Position numbers and translations under genes: made by a program. A stretch of DNA of 64,000 nucleotides. Source: Cryptomeria japonica. Its lineage: Eukaryota; Streptophyta; Pinopsida; Cupressales; Cupressaceae. The DNA lies in the NCBI RefSeq assembly GCF_030272615.1, contig NC_081411.1, forward strand, positions 43,953,017 through 44,017,016, read 5' to 3'. The notes under the pieces were generated by a model, which saw only the letters and a list, made by a program, of their open reading frames with translations, had not been told where the DNA came from and searched no databases. This document shows positions 1 through 10,135 of the stretch, in pieces. Numbering within the stretch: the first letter of the stretch is position 1; every line of letters starts with the position of its first letter.

Positions 1-748
1 GGGCAGAACCTGTGAGTGTGCCCAAATTTATCACACTTGTAGCATTGAATCTTGGAGAAGTCTTTGCTTTTGTGATTATTTCCTCTCTTCCCTTTGAACT
101 TCCTTTTCTTCCCTTTGTTGCTTGTGTTAGCATGTAGTGCTTGAATTTCTCCCCCTTTGTTTGGACCCAATCCTCTTGTGATTAGTTGAGATTCTTCTCG
201 AGTACAATCATTCTTGAGTTGATCGAATTTTGGTAGTGTCGGACGAGCACTAATGCCTTGAATAAAGGATTCCCAACTGGATGGTAATCCCTTAAGTGCT
301 ATTAGAGATAGCTCCATATCATCTATATTATTCCCAATAGTTGACAATTGGTCTTTTAATTCTGAAATCCTCCTTTGTTCATGTAGATATGCATTAATTG
401 CCGTTTTAAAGTGAGCAATCTGCTTGCATTATTTATTTCATATGAGTTTTGAATGGTCTTGAACATATCATAAGCTGTAGTTAGTTTTGAGATGGTTGGG
501 AGAATGTGATCTTTAACAGCATCAATTATGATTTTCTTAGCCTTGTTGTGTTGTCTTTTCTAGGTTGTTTTCTCTGGCTCGTCTTCAAGCATCTTAGCAT
601 CTTCTTCTATGTATGCATCTAGTTCGAGTTCTTGAAGAATTGCTATTATTCGAATTCTCCATGAGACGAAGTTGGATGCGCCTTCGAGTCTATCCTCCAC
701 TCTAACACTGTTCACCATGATTGTTTTTTCCTTTGATTCTGAGTGCAA
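1..748 (-). pseudogene. Copia gag polyprotein fragment (UBN2-type gag, zinc knuckle)
   Basis: The N-terminus begins at 748 and contains RLEGASNFVSWRIRI, matching the start of Copia gag proteins. The first frame stops at 560. Continuing leftward in shifted frame one reads LTTAYDMFKTIQNSYEINNA, then a lysine-rich stretch, then the zinc knuckle CYKCDKFGHTHRFC (C-X2-C-X4-H-X4-C) at about 57-4. Gag would form the cytoplasmic virus-like particle and bind element RNA. The frame break near 555 shows this copy is decayed. The C-terminal part and pol lie outside the window. Confidence 0.85.
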
Positions 749-817
749 GTCTGAATTTTTTTTGGAAAAGAGGTGTCACTATTTTATTATTCCTCTACCA
801 ATGTGGCTTTGATACCA

Positions 818-1222
818 TGTTAAGGAATTTAGATCAGAGATAGAGAATACAATAGTCTGCTAATATGTAGTGAGGATAGACTTTAATAAGATCACTGCAA
901 TGAATATGTTTTACCTTCGATATATATATATATAACTCTTAACTATTAATCTTCTATGATAATATCGACAGCTTGCTGGTTCGTGAAACTGCCACAATTA
1001 TTGGTTTCGGTTCACAGCAAGTGTCAATGCCTATAAATAAAAGGATGAAGAGTCATGTCCACGTAGGGGCATGACTTCTACGTGGCTTATGCCAGTCCAC
1101 GTAGGGGCATGACTTCTACGTGGCTTATGCCACATAGAGTCGTGACCCTACGGGGACATGACCCTTCGTTCAATGTCGTTATATATTACTTGCTTCAATC
1201 TGAATGAAGCTATATCCTTAAC
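818..1222 (-). repeat. Copia LTR, about 405 bp
   Basis: It starts with TGTTAAGGA directly after the primer-binding site and ends with TCCTTAAC, the inverted complement, giving a 9-bp terminal inverted repeat. The expected last A is replaced by T where the TRIM follows. Inside are two exact tandem copies of a 38-bp unit at 1057-1094 and 1095-1132. Each unit holds CCACGTAG and CTACGTGG as inverted arms, and the second arm gives an ABRE-like ACGTGGC. Confidence 0.75.
1057..1132. repeat. 38-bp tandem duplication with inverted CCACGTAG arms
   Basis: Two identical 38-bp units lie head to tail in the Copia LTR. Each has CCACGTAG, an 11-nt spacer and CTACGTGG, so each could form a small stem. Each also carries ACGTGGC, the core of plant abscisic-acid response elements. 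A third degenerate unit follows at about 1132-1170. Enhancer function is inferred, not shown. Confidence 0.8.
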
Positions 1223-1276
1223 TTGTTGGTGTTGGAAATAAGCCACACCCGAATTGACGATGGACTGGTCCAAGAG

Positions 1277-1348
1277 GGGCCAGGAGCTCAGTGGTAGAGC
1301 ACTCCAGCAGCGTATGGAAGGTCCTAGGTTCGAGTCCTAGCTGGTCCA
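1277..1348 (+). other. tRNA-like sequence inside the 5' LTR of the TRIM
   Basis: This 72-nt segment folds on paper as a tRNA. The 7-bp acceptor stem is GGGCCAG with CTGGTCC plus discriminator A. The D arm is GCTC/GAGC with loop AGTGGTA. The anticodon stem CTCCA/TGGAA has one mismatch and an 8-nt loop. The T arm is CTAGG/CCTAG with loop TTCGAGT. The box B sequence GGTTCGAGTCC fits the RNA polymerase III consensus exactly. The irregular anticodon loop argues against a working tRNA, but the internal promoter looks usable. Confidence 0.8.
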
Positions 1349-1475
1349 TGTCTCAACATGGTATTAGAGCCAGGTCCAGGCTAGGAGCCCCAAGTGCACG
1401 AGAGGTGTGGCTTAAGGCGGGGTGTTGGTGTTGGAAATAAGCCACACCTGGACCGACGATGGACTAGTCCAAGAG

Positions 1476-1547
1476 GGGCCAGTAGCTTAGTGGTAGAGCA
1501 CTCCAGCAGCGTATGGAAGGTCCTAGGTTTGAGTCCTAGCTGGTCCG
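1476..1547 (+). other. tRNA-like sequence inside the 3' LTR of the TRIM
   Basis: This is the counterpart of the tRNA-like segment in the other LTR, also 72 nt. Its box A, TAGCTTAGTGG, fits the polymerase III consensus TRGYNNARNGG better than the 5' copy. Its T loop is TTTGAGT and the last base is G. Acceptor, D and T stems are preserved, including one G-T pair in the D stem. Confidence 0.8.
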
Positions 1548-1557
1548 TGTCTCAACA

Positions 1558-1849
1558 TTCACTAGTGCAGTATGGGAAAGGACTAGACCAATAGCATGAG
1601 GACCTCCTTAATTCACAAAATACACAAAATAAGCATAGATCCATGATACGTGTTCAAATATATAAGATACGCATTATGGTAATTAATTACATAGCGACAT
1701 GAATGTTTAATATAAAAAGCCAATAACATGGCAGATCATTAGGAAACGTAATCCCTTATATTAGTTCGTGAGTGTTGGATATTTTGTCATTGATGTCAAA
1801 CGATGATGATTCAAGGTCGTATAAATCTTAGAGTATTTCTCAAAGTAAT
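1558..1849. other. Intergenic stretch, nothing recognised
   Basis: A-T-rich sequence between the TRIM and the GCTGCTTG repeat. I see no coding, RNA or mobile-element signature. Confidence 0.4.
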
Positions 1850-2010
1850 AGATTGAGCTGCCTGGTTGTCTTCTTGAGGTGCTTGAGCTGGTTGCTTGTG
1901 TGTTTCAGCTGCTTGATAGTTTGCTTGAGCTACTTGGTTGCTTACTTGAGCTGCTTGCTTGTCTACTTCACCTAGCTGCCTGTCTACATCAGTTGGCTGC
2001 TTGTTTGTGC
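1850..2010. repeat. Degenerate tandem repeat around a GAGCTGCTTG core
   Basis: Variants of GAGCTGCTTG, GAGCTACTTG and CAGCTGCTTG recur about every 12-24 bp. They create a leucine/alanine/cysteine-rich open frame at 1879-2097 that is a by-product of the repeat, not a gene. Confidence 0.65.
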
Positions 2011-3983
2011 CAAGTCATATCTTATGCCATGCCATTGTTTGAATCAAGGTTGAAAAACATTTTCTTGACAATAACTCTTTTGGGCCAAGATTTTTGAAAA
2101 ATTGGGACTTGGCAAAAAAATGGGGAAAAATTTGGCAATAAATCTGCAAATTTATCAAACATTTGAAAACATATAATTTCTTAAAATAAAAAAACACACA
2201 CACATACTCTAAATTTATAGAACATAATAACATATTACTGATTTCCATCATATATAAATCAAAGTTTGAGTCAAATACATTTCATATACCAAAAAACAAG
2301 TGCAACCTCTGAATAATTTTGAGTGAAATACATATTGTAGAGTTTAAACCACAAAACAAATACAATCTTTGAATACATATTAAGTTCAAGCTTTCATATC
2401 AATGAAAATTAGAAACCCTCATTTTTTCCTTTGTCGTCGTCCATGTGTCCTTCTCCCGTGCGGAAATGATCGGTGACCACTATCTTTTGCGGTCAAAAGT
2501 GTAATGCATACCGAAAAAAAATTAGGTTTCCGTTTTGACTTAAAAACAAAATACGGTTTTTTTTTTTAATGTAGAGATTTAGCGCTTTACTTTCGATTTT
2601 TTCACGATTTTTTCTAAAAAAACTCATCAATTTTTTACATTAAATCTCTGACAATTTTTTGATAGATTTAGTCATTTACGTTTTTGATTCGCAAAAAATT
2701 GTGATTTAGTTGATATTTTCATCACTGGTTTGAATAATCAAGGGATTGATTTCTATAAACTTTTAAATGTGGCGGCTTGTTTGAAGTATGCATTGCATAT
2801 ATTCCCATTTATACTTGGCATTATTTATTCTTCCTATCTCTTGTTGAATGGCCCAAGTTTTTTGTAACATTTTGTATGAGTTTGGCACTTATTTAAGGGA
2901 TGCATTTCTAATAAATCAAGCATGATGGAGCCATTTTTTTGGGCGTTTTCTTTTGAGGTCTACTGCTGTCGTGTTTCCTTGGTCAGCAGCTTTAGAAATC
3001 TATGTTTGGCGTATTTCTTTGGAGCAAATTCATTAATTTGTTCTTTCTCTTATAATGTGGTGGCTTTGATTCCCTATAACGTTTTTCCAACACTTAAGAT
3101 TCAAATGAAGATTTGTTGTGTGGGTTGGTATTGGAAAACATGTGTATCCTGAATGAGACTATCGTATTCTTTTTAAGGAAAAAGTTATTGGGGGAAAGAG
3201 AAGGTACACTAGTGTTGGAATTCTTTGCTTGTTGTTTTTGTGCATTATCGAAGTAGCTTTAATATCTGCAATGGAATTGTGGTTGTGTATGAAGAATAGA
3301 AAAGTATTGACATGGTGGTTGGCACGATATTCCTTCTTCAAGATGTGCATGAGAACTTACCATATACTGGGTGTTAAATATACTAGATGATGATTAGGAT
3401 GAGGTTTTTTTTGGTCATTTTGATGAATGAAGAATATTGCAACCGTCTTCTGTTTTTGTGAGAATTTATAGAGTATTTGCTAAGTCACGACTGTGTATGA
3501 TAGTGATAAAAATGGAGTTTTTTTTTTTTGATTGATTGAGCTATAATGGAGTCATGGCTTCTTGGAAAATGCAGATGTGAAGCCGTTTTTTGTTTTAACA
3601 TGTTTGTACATTGATGAAGTCTTCACGACTAGGCTATGAAACGTTAGAGATATTGTGGGAGTATTTTGTAAAGTATAGACGAGTTCATCAAAGTTGTGTA
3701 TGGGGAGTATAGTTGAGTTTATTTGAGATGCGTATGAAAAAAGACTGGTGTGAGATGAAAGAATATTATTGTTTTGGTCTAATGTGACTTGTATTCATTG
3801 ATACATCTACTGTTGAAAATACAAAAATGCTGTGTAATTTTTGGATTGAGATTGAAGTTCTAAGAAGTATTTTGAGTTTAAGTGTATTTTTTGAGTTGGT
3901 GCTCAAATTGAGGTTGGTGCCTTAGTTGGCTGGAGTTTGTGCGTCAGTTGTTAGGAGTTGGTGCTTTGAGGTTGGTTGGTACT
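2011..3983. other. A-T-rich non-coding stretch, nothing recognised
   Basis: Contains homopolymer T runs (for example near 2550 and 3520) and short frames without family resemblance. It ends where the LTR of element E1 begins. It may hold very old repeats that are no longer recognisable by eye. Confidence 0.4.
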
Positions 3984-4975
3984 TGTTGTGACGTATTCAC
4001 ACATCGCCCCATTGCAAATGGGGACCCCTGCTTTTTGCTCTCTAGGGTTTGTTTTCTAGGTCTTTTAGGGTTTAGTCTGTTAGCCTTTGCATGGTGAGTG
4101 CTGTCAGGAGGATCACTGGATGGCAGGCTTTGCTTGAGCCAGGGTGAGTCCACATGGCCCCAGAATTAGGGTTTCTTTGAAAATCTTCCTTAGGGCTTGG
4201 TTTTGCTCTTGTTACTAATTGTGTCTTGCTTGGTGAGTGAGTATCATTCTTGATATTGATATTGTTGAAGAAATGGTGAAATCTATGGGTCGATTCAACA
4301 ATTTGCATGGTCTCTATACTTCTCAAATTTGATTTCATGTTATTAGATGAGTGGAAGAAATGTGTTTGACTGATGGCGAAATTTGTATATCCATACTACT
4401 AGCAGTTTGTTGATTGCAGACTTGCCCTGTGTACTCAACTGGAATCATCCAGCTTAAGCTTAACTTCAATTGTCGCTTCTTCATTGACATGCATCAGCTT
4501 GATGGTGTCTATGCCTGTAGCGATGATCTGAACATCATAAAGCTTTCCTTCGAAGATCGCACTAACCTTGTGGAGATGGTCCTGGGATGTCAAAACAAGA
4601 CTTACTTAGAATTTCATCAAAGGTCATTCATTGCTCCTACATTCTTAGTGTCAGAATTAGATTCTTCCCTCGCCCTCGTCCTTTTTTTTTTTTTCTTTCA
4701 AAATCTAGACTAGTGAAATCTTGTGTTCCAGCAATATTCAAAGCAAATCAAACGTTTAGTCATCAAGTGTAAGTGCCCTTGTGATTCTAGCAAAATCACA
4801 TGATACCACAAAGAGCTTATCCACGAGTAGAGAACCTACATACAAGAACCTTGGAGTTGCCTCGACTGATCCTTCGGTGAGATCTTCAGCAGTCGGGAAA
4901 CTTTGCTCAAGAGAGGATAAGGTACCTTTAGGTATTTTATTCTGTGTTTGCATGTGCATGAAAAACACATCAACA
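3984..4975 (+). repeat. 5' LTR of E1 (992 bp, internally deleted)
   Basis: Begins TGTTGTGACGTATTCACACA and ends CACATCAACA. Its first ~268 bp match the start of the 3' LTR. After about 4252 it jumps to sequence that in LTR K lies beyond the TATA box (K about 25745). The palindrome array and promoter are therefore missing, which should leave this LTR silent. Confidence 0.8.
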
Positions 4976-4979
4976 GAAT

Positions 4980-4996
4980 TGGCGCTCGAAGGAGGG
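4980..4996 (+). other. Primer-binding site of E1
   Basis: TGGCGCTCGAAGGAGGG lies four bases after the LTR end. TGG would pair with a tRNA CCA end. A near copy (TGGCGCTAGAAGGAGGG) recurs at about 5107-5123, preceded by an inverted version CCCTCCTCCTGCGC at about 5083. Confidence 0.6.
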
Positions 4997-5414
4997 CCTG
5001 ATTGCGATGAATGCCTAAACACCTGAAAATCCAGATTCTATCAATTCATAATTTACAAGGAGTAATCTTAAGGACTTTTTTACCCTCCTCCTGCGCTCAA
5101 CAGAATTGGCGCTAGAAGGAGGGCTGAGCATTTGAACGTTGGATCTTGTCAAGTCACATTGCATTTGAAGAAATCATTTGAAGGCTTTTTACCCTCCTCC
5201 CACGCTCAACAAAATTAGCAGTGTCTGACAGTGAACGTGAACTCTTGAATCCAAGGAAGATCAATGGATAGCCTTTTCTCAAACACTCGACGAAAGTGAT
5301 ACAAAGAAGGAAGGTGATCGCTGGGTCGTCAGTTGGACTTGCGAAACAAGGAAACAAGCTGGAACCAATTGAGCTTTCAAGTTGAATCTGAGATATTCAA
5401 GATCTCTCTTATTC

Positions 5415-5525
5415 CGGAAAATCCAAAAAAGTGAAAAATAGAAAATCCAAAAAAAGTGAGAAATAGAAAATCCAAAAGAAGAGTGAAAAAGTGAAAAACC
5501 AAAAAAATAAAATAAAATCTAAAAA
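5415..5525 (+). repeat. A-rich purine tract with tandem GAAAATCCAAAA units
   Basis: Roughly 110 bp of almost only A and G with repeated AGTGAAAAATAGAAAATCC-like units, directly upstream of the E1 reading frame. A similar A-rich tract lies downstream at about 7790-7870. They probably belong to the untranslated leader and trailer of the element RNA. Confidence 0.6.
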
Positions 5526-7240
5526 ATGAATGATTTCTCGATGGAGTGACAACAGTTTCACAATGAGCAACAAGTTGATTTTCCTCAACTTTGGTGGAGA
5601 TTAGATATACAGCTTTATCCACGCAGATTGTCCGAGTTTGCAAGGCCAGGGCAGTGTCGAGTCCATGAGACAGAGGAACATGATGAAATGCATTGTTTGA
5701 AGTACTTATCAAGAATTGAATCGGTAGCACAAGGAAAGATCTTCTTTTGGGATGTCCCCAGACCAAAGGCAGAAGAAAGCAATTTCAGTGTCCCAGAAAC
5801 CAAAGATCCTCTTCTGAGCTTCTTGTGGATGATCGAGAGTCAACTCATTTTGAATGGTGAAATGCATTTAGAGAACACATTACTACCATTGTGGTGTAGA
5901 ATTCACAGCTCACCTCACTCTGAATTTACTTGCTCAATATGTGAAATGGCTATCAATCAAGTCAGAAACCAGTTTGGAATGCTAACTTTGTTCGAGGAAG
6001 AATGCATCATGAACAGATCTTGGGGTACACATCTCGCAGCTGAATTCAAGAGGACCTATGAACAAGACATTGTTCCAGCATCTGATTGTGAGAAGGATCA
6101 GTTGTACGTTGACGATACAAATGCACCTGAGGAACAATGTATTACAGTGGATAGCTCGCAATGCCATGCACCTGAAAGGAATATCATGAAACAAAAGTTG
6201 AAGAATCAGTTGAGAATACTCAAACAGTAATAAAGGAAGATCTAGGAGTTGAACAAGCAATTAAAGGAGAAGGTGACTCATTCCTTGAAGAATTCTCGTT
6301 TATGCTACAAAAGGAGATCCTTGAGATTGAATTGCAGGAGGTTTCAAATAGCATCATTGAAGAAGACAATCAAGTTGAGATGTTGAACAAGGAAATACAA
6401 ATCATCATAAGTGAGCCCAGGTATGAAGAACAATTCAAAGGGGCGCTTAAAGATTTCATCACCATCATACTATTTGAGGAAGCACTGAAGGATCATATAG
6501 AGGAAGCACAAGTAGAATCACTGCCAAATTTTTTTCAAGATAAACAAGCTATGGTGAGTGATGCGATCCATCATCAATTGCGACCTCCCGAGACATCGCT
6601 CGAGGATGAGACATCACCTGAGATTATCTTTGATCAACTAGAGGAAATGTTTGAGGCTCAGTCCATCAGGGAGTGCTTGCTTTTTGAGGATATGCTAACA
6701 AAATTTCATGAAGATGCTTGGTTTATGCAAGATGTCTCAATGAAGGCAAAGAATGTTGAGCTATTTGAAGGGGCGCTAACCTTATTCAAAGAAGAACTTG
6801 TATATAAAGATCAACATGTTGTGGATGCTTGTGGAATTGTTCATCATCTGTGGCGACCTCTTGAAGCAGTTGGTGACCTCGCTTCCGACAATGTAGTGCC
6901 ATCCGAGCCTGAAATATGCCAGGTTGTCTCTTTCCTTAATCCTAGCCTTGAAAGTTATTATGATTTTGATTATGGGGATTTTGGGAAAACAACTTGCATC
7001 TGGATTGATCATGGTCCTAACGAATTACCCCAGTTGATCATTTTAAGTAAAAACTTTCTTGAATATGAGAGATGCATGGTGAGAGCTTGCTTTTTTGTGT
7101 TTAAGGATGAATTTGCTCGACTGAGAACCATCACCTTTGCTATGCTCCTATTGCACAACCTGAGAAATCATGTAAAGTCATGTATATATTTTGCTTCTTT
7201 GAGTCGTGTTGAGTCGAGGAGTCTTGTATATAGTTTTTAG
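5526..7240 (+). pseudogene. E1 internal protein (gag-position, unassigned), decayed
   Basis: From an ATG at 5526 one reads MNDFSME, a TGA stop at 5547, then a long open frame (WWRLDIQLYPRRLSEFARP and onward) to about 6180. There a one-base frame change is needed to continue through VENTQTVIKEDLGVEQAIKG to a stop at 7240. The product would be about 570 residues, acidic, glutamate-rich and probably helical, with no zinc knuckle or catalytic motif. It occupies the gag position of an LTR element. I do not recognise the family. One nonsense codon and one frameshift mark it as inactive. Confidence 0.6.
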
Positions 7241-8267
7241 AGTAGGTTTTCCTTTCGTGTGTCTTAGCTTAGAAGCTTTTGAGCCTTGTTTTTAATTTGC
7301 CTTGGGTCATTTGACTCATGATCTTGGGTAGTTCAGTCTTTTGCTTTCTTTAGATAGTTTGCTTTTTGGTGTGCGCTTTAGCTTAGTTTGCTTTTGGGTC
7401 AGTCGTTTGCTTTAGTTTAGGTGTCTTGAGTAGGAGCCTCCGTTTGTAAGAAAGGTGTTTGTGTTGTTTCTCACACGCTGGCAATATCCTGGATCTTATG
7501 TTAGACTCATTTCTTAGATATCTATTCATGAAGTGCTCGGAATCTGAGGTTGTTCCTCTTTAGCTTTATCATCTGATCAGGACCTGTATTTGACTTGGAA
7601 GGGAATCATTTTCTGTGTCTTGATGCCGACATTTGTTGATTACTATATCTTTACATATTAATAGACTCCGAGTCATTATGGTTTTTAGGCAAAGCTGTGA
7701 TTGGTGAAAAATCTAAAATCTGGCTTCAGCACCACCGCAATCCTCAAACCCTAGTAAGCTTCACTGCTTACGAGCCAAAAGAATTGACGGAATAAAAAAA
7801 GCAATGTCAAAAGGAAAAAATGAGAAAATAAAAGAGAAAAATCAAGAAAAAAATGAAATATCAAAATTGGCTAATGGGAATATACGAGTAACTCCATCGG
7901 GGCTATGGACGCCCGGCTGGCAATGGAGCAATGTTCGTGAGATTGCGGCGAGAACCTCGTCGGGACTATAGACGTCTGACTGGCAGCGAGGCTCTATCTA
8001 GGATGCTTATGAAGTGTAGATATACTATGTAGCCGATCACAGGGGAACTTGAAGGTCATAATTGTCTTGTCGAGAGGAATGAATACACTTGCACACACCT
8101 GGGTAATCAAAGACTAAGGTCTGGATGTAGTTAGAGATTTTCCTTCCACTTTGAGTACATTTTCTAATCTCTTGATAAAGCTAGGTTGAATTTTCCGGAG
8201 GTTCTAAGTGTCAATTGAGTCTTTATCTCTGAAATGTTCAGGAACATTTATTCAAGGTGGCGCTAGA
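7241..8267 (+). other. E1 non-coding 3' internal region
   Basis: T-rich sequence follows the reading frame, then an A-rich tract (about 7790-7870). At about 7880-7995 there is a duplicated motif, TCGGGGCTATGGACG / TCGGGACTATAGACG, each followed by GGCTGGCA or GACTGGCA. No coding signal. A plain polypurine tract is not obvious before the 3' LTR. Confidence 0.5.
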
Positions 8268-9163
8268 TGTTGTGACGTATTCCCACATCACCCCATTGCA
8301 AATGGGGACCCCTGCTTTTTGCTCTCTAGGGTTTGTTTTCTAGGTCTTTTAGGGTTTAGTCTGTTAGCCTTTGCATGGTGAGTTCTGTCAGGAGGATCGC
8401 TGGATGGCAGGCTCTGCTTGAGCCAGGGTGAGTCCACAGGGCCCCAAAATTAGGGTTTCTTTGAAAATCTTCCTTAGGGCCTGGTTTTGCTCTTGTTGCT
8501 AATTGTGTCTTGCTTGGTGAGTGAGTATCATTCTTGAAGGTCCGAGCTAGGTCAAGTTGGTGAGTGATGAAGTCTGGAATGTCATCCTGATCTTCAAATG
8601 CCCTGAAATTTGGCTAAGTCTGGAATGTCCTGATCCTGAAATTTGACTAAGTCTGGAAAACTGAAGAATCGTCCAAAAACTAGATTTTGCAATATAACTC
8701 CTGGAGGTCCGAAACCACTCTCAAACATCCTAACAGTATATATGGAATATAACTTCTTATACTTAAATGTTATATTCCATACATGAATCCTGACGGAGAG
8801 CCCAAAATGTCAAATTTTGCTCCTGACCCTTCCAAAGGGTCCAGAGCGAAATTCTCCATAAGACATTCTACTTTGACCAAAACCTAGAACTAACGCATTC
8901 CCAGGATTGAATGAAGGTAAAAACGCTTGTTTGAACGAGGAAATGTGAAAATGAAGTCAGGATTTGAGCCCAAGGATGATTTTCGCTCCTGACCCTTCCA
9001 AAGGGTCCAGAGCGAAATTCATTTTTTCTCCACTTTGCTCTTTGATATGACCAAGTTTGTTGACTTCTGGGGCATGATGGGAAGGTTTTGATGCACATTT
9101 GTCTTTGAGAGGAGATTTGAGCTGACAAAATGATGGAAATTAGCCTAAAGTAGGAATTTCAAT
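8268..9163 (+). repeat. 3' LTR of E1, truncated
   Basis: Begins TGTTGTGACGTATTCCCACA, closely matches the start of the 5' LTR, and continues into two palindromic modules at about 8816 and 8979. Similarity to LTR B breaks at about 9163, where a different tandem sequence begins. The LTR's promoter and 3' end are missing. Confidence 0.75.
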
Positions 9164-10082
9164 AAGGTCAAGTGCATTGAATACATACACCTTTGAATAC
9201 CTTCCAGATAGGAGCTCATAGAACCAGTCTCTGTAAGTACACCATTGGAAGAACATTGTTAGAGTGCGTTTCTGCCCTGTTGACGTGTTTTTTAGGACTA
9301 CGGCGAACACAAAATAAAGTTTACCGACCGTCACTCTATTCTCTCTTGATCAAAGTTATACCGTATGCTAAGATTGCAAAGAAAGTTCAAACGACTAACT
9401 CCAACGTTCCTTTAAGCCTGGACACGACTTAGTTAGTTGATGGGGTGGTTGTTAACCGAAGGGGCCTTACGTATGTTCATAGAAGATCTTAACAAACTTG
9501 CGGGTTCAAGGATTTTTTACGCGAATGATTTGCAATGAAAGCTCTATATTTTCGGATTTTGGGGGTTTAAAATATGCGGAAAGCAAATGAGTGAAGGGTT
9601 TAGAAAACTAAGTTAAGACTAATCTAATCCTCACAAGGAGACGAGATCACTCATGCAAAATCTAAGCACGCTTTCGTTCGCCAGCAAAGCACAACTAAGC
9701 GAAGGCGGTGCAATCTTTAGGGGGTGTGTAAAGGTTTTTCAAATCACCAATGGAGACCATCAAATCGAACAATCTTCATGGATAATCAAAGTTAAGCATA
9801 CACATATAATGGAGGCTCAGGCTAACTTTGCACAGTATGCAATAATCAACTACACACCAAAAGTATGAGCTTGTACTTTGCAACAAGTAATCCTATCAAA
9901 TCCAGCTCTTCTAACAACATAAAGCAAATCTACTTTAAATGAAGAGAGTGAGAACATGCAAGCTTTGAAATAACACAAGAACACACCAACAATCGAACAG
10001 TATATTAAGTGTTTGTTTCAAAAACTCTAAGCAACAATCTTTGAAAACAATCTCTCCTCTTGTTAAAAATGAGGGGGGTCAC

Positions 10083-10135
10083 CCCTTTATATAGGCCTCT
10101 GGCCTTGGCTACATGCAAAACCCTAATTAGGGTTT
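10083..10135 (-). promoter_or_regulatory. LTR promoter of J: TATA box and telo-box palindrome
   Basis: On the minus strand the palindrome AAACCCTAATTAGGGTTT (10118-10135) lies about 25 bp upstream of a TATATAAAG box (about 10086-10094). The same arrangement recurs in the other LTRs of this family. Confidence 0.65.

Larger units (their letters stand above)
1..1222 (-). mobile_element. Ty1/Copia retrotransposon remnant (gag plus 5' LTR), minus strand
   Basis: Read on the minus strand, the order is LTR (1222 to 818), primer-binding site (817 to 805, TGGTATCAAAGCC, complementary to initiator tRNA-Met), then a gag reading frame that runs off the left edge of the window at a zinc knuckle. This order and the tRNA-Met primer site are typical of plant Ty1/Copia elements. 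Only the 5' end of the element is in the window, so the state of its pol gene cannot be judged. Confidence 0.85.
1224..1557 (+). mobile_element. Complete TRIM (miniature LTR retrotransposon) with tRNA-like LTRs
   Basis: The two direct terminal repeats, 1224-1358 and 1423-1557, are each 135 bp, begin TGTTGGTG and end CTCAACA, and differ at nine positions by my count. A primer-binding site, TGGTATTAGAGCC (1359-1371), abuts the first repeat. A purine tract, AAGGCGGGG (1414-1422), abuts the second. The internal region is only 64 bp and non-coding. This is the full architecture of a terminal-repeat retrotransposon in miniature, which must be mobilised by another element's proteins. It sits at the end of the Copia LTR. 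No exact target-site duplication could be matched, so the insertion may be old or rearranged. Confidence 0.85.
3984..9163 (+). mobile_element. E1: LTR retrotransposon with decayed internal ORF, truncated 3' LTR
   Basis: The order is 5' LTR (3984-4975), primer-binding site with TGGCGC core (4980), internal region with a decayed reading frame (5526-7240) and 3' LTR from 8268. It is the only copy of the TGTTGTGAC...CAACA family in the window with an internal region, so it shows that those termini are LTR ends. The TGGCGC primer site resembles that of plant Ty3/Gypsy Athila/Tat groups. No protease, reverse transcriptase, RNase H or integrase motif was seen, so it is non-autonomous or internally deleted. 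Confidence 0.75.

Noticed and set aside
1277-1348. A functional tRNA gene
   Set aside because: The anticodon stem has a mismatch and the loop is 8 nt, and the sequence is part of a pair of LTRs. Better read as a tRNA-like promoter module of a TRIM.
1224-1557. Two tandem tRNA-derived SINEs
   Set aside because: The exact TG...CA direct repeats, primer-binding site and purine tract define a TRIM; there is no A-tail.
1394-1594. 66-codon open frame
   Set aside because: Runs through the TRIM's 3' LTR and tRNA-like sequence; no coding evidence.
5377-5766. 129-codon minus-strand frame
   Set aside because: Its Phe/Leu-rich part is the complement of the A-rich tract, and it overlaps the E1 reading frame on the other strand.
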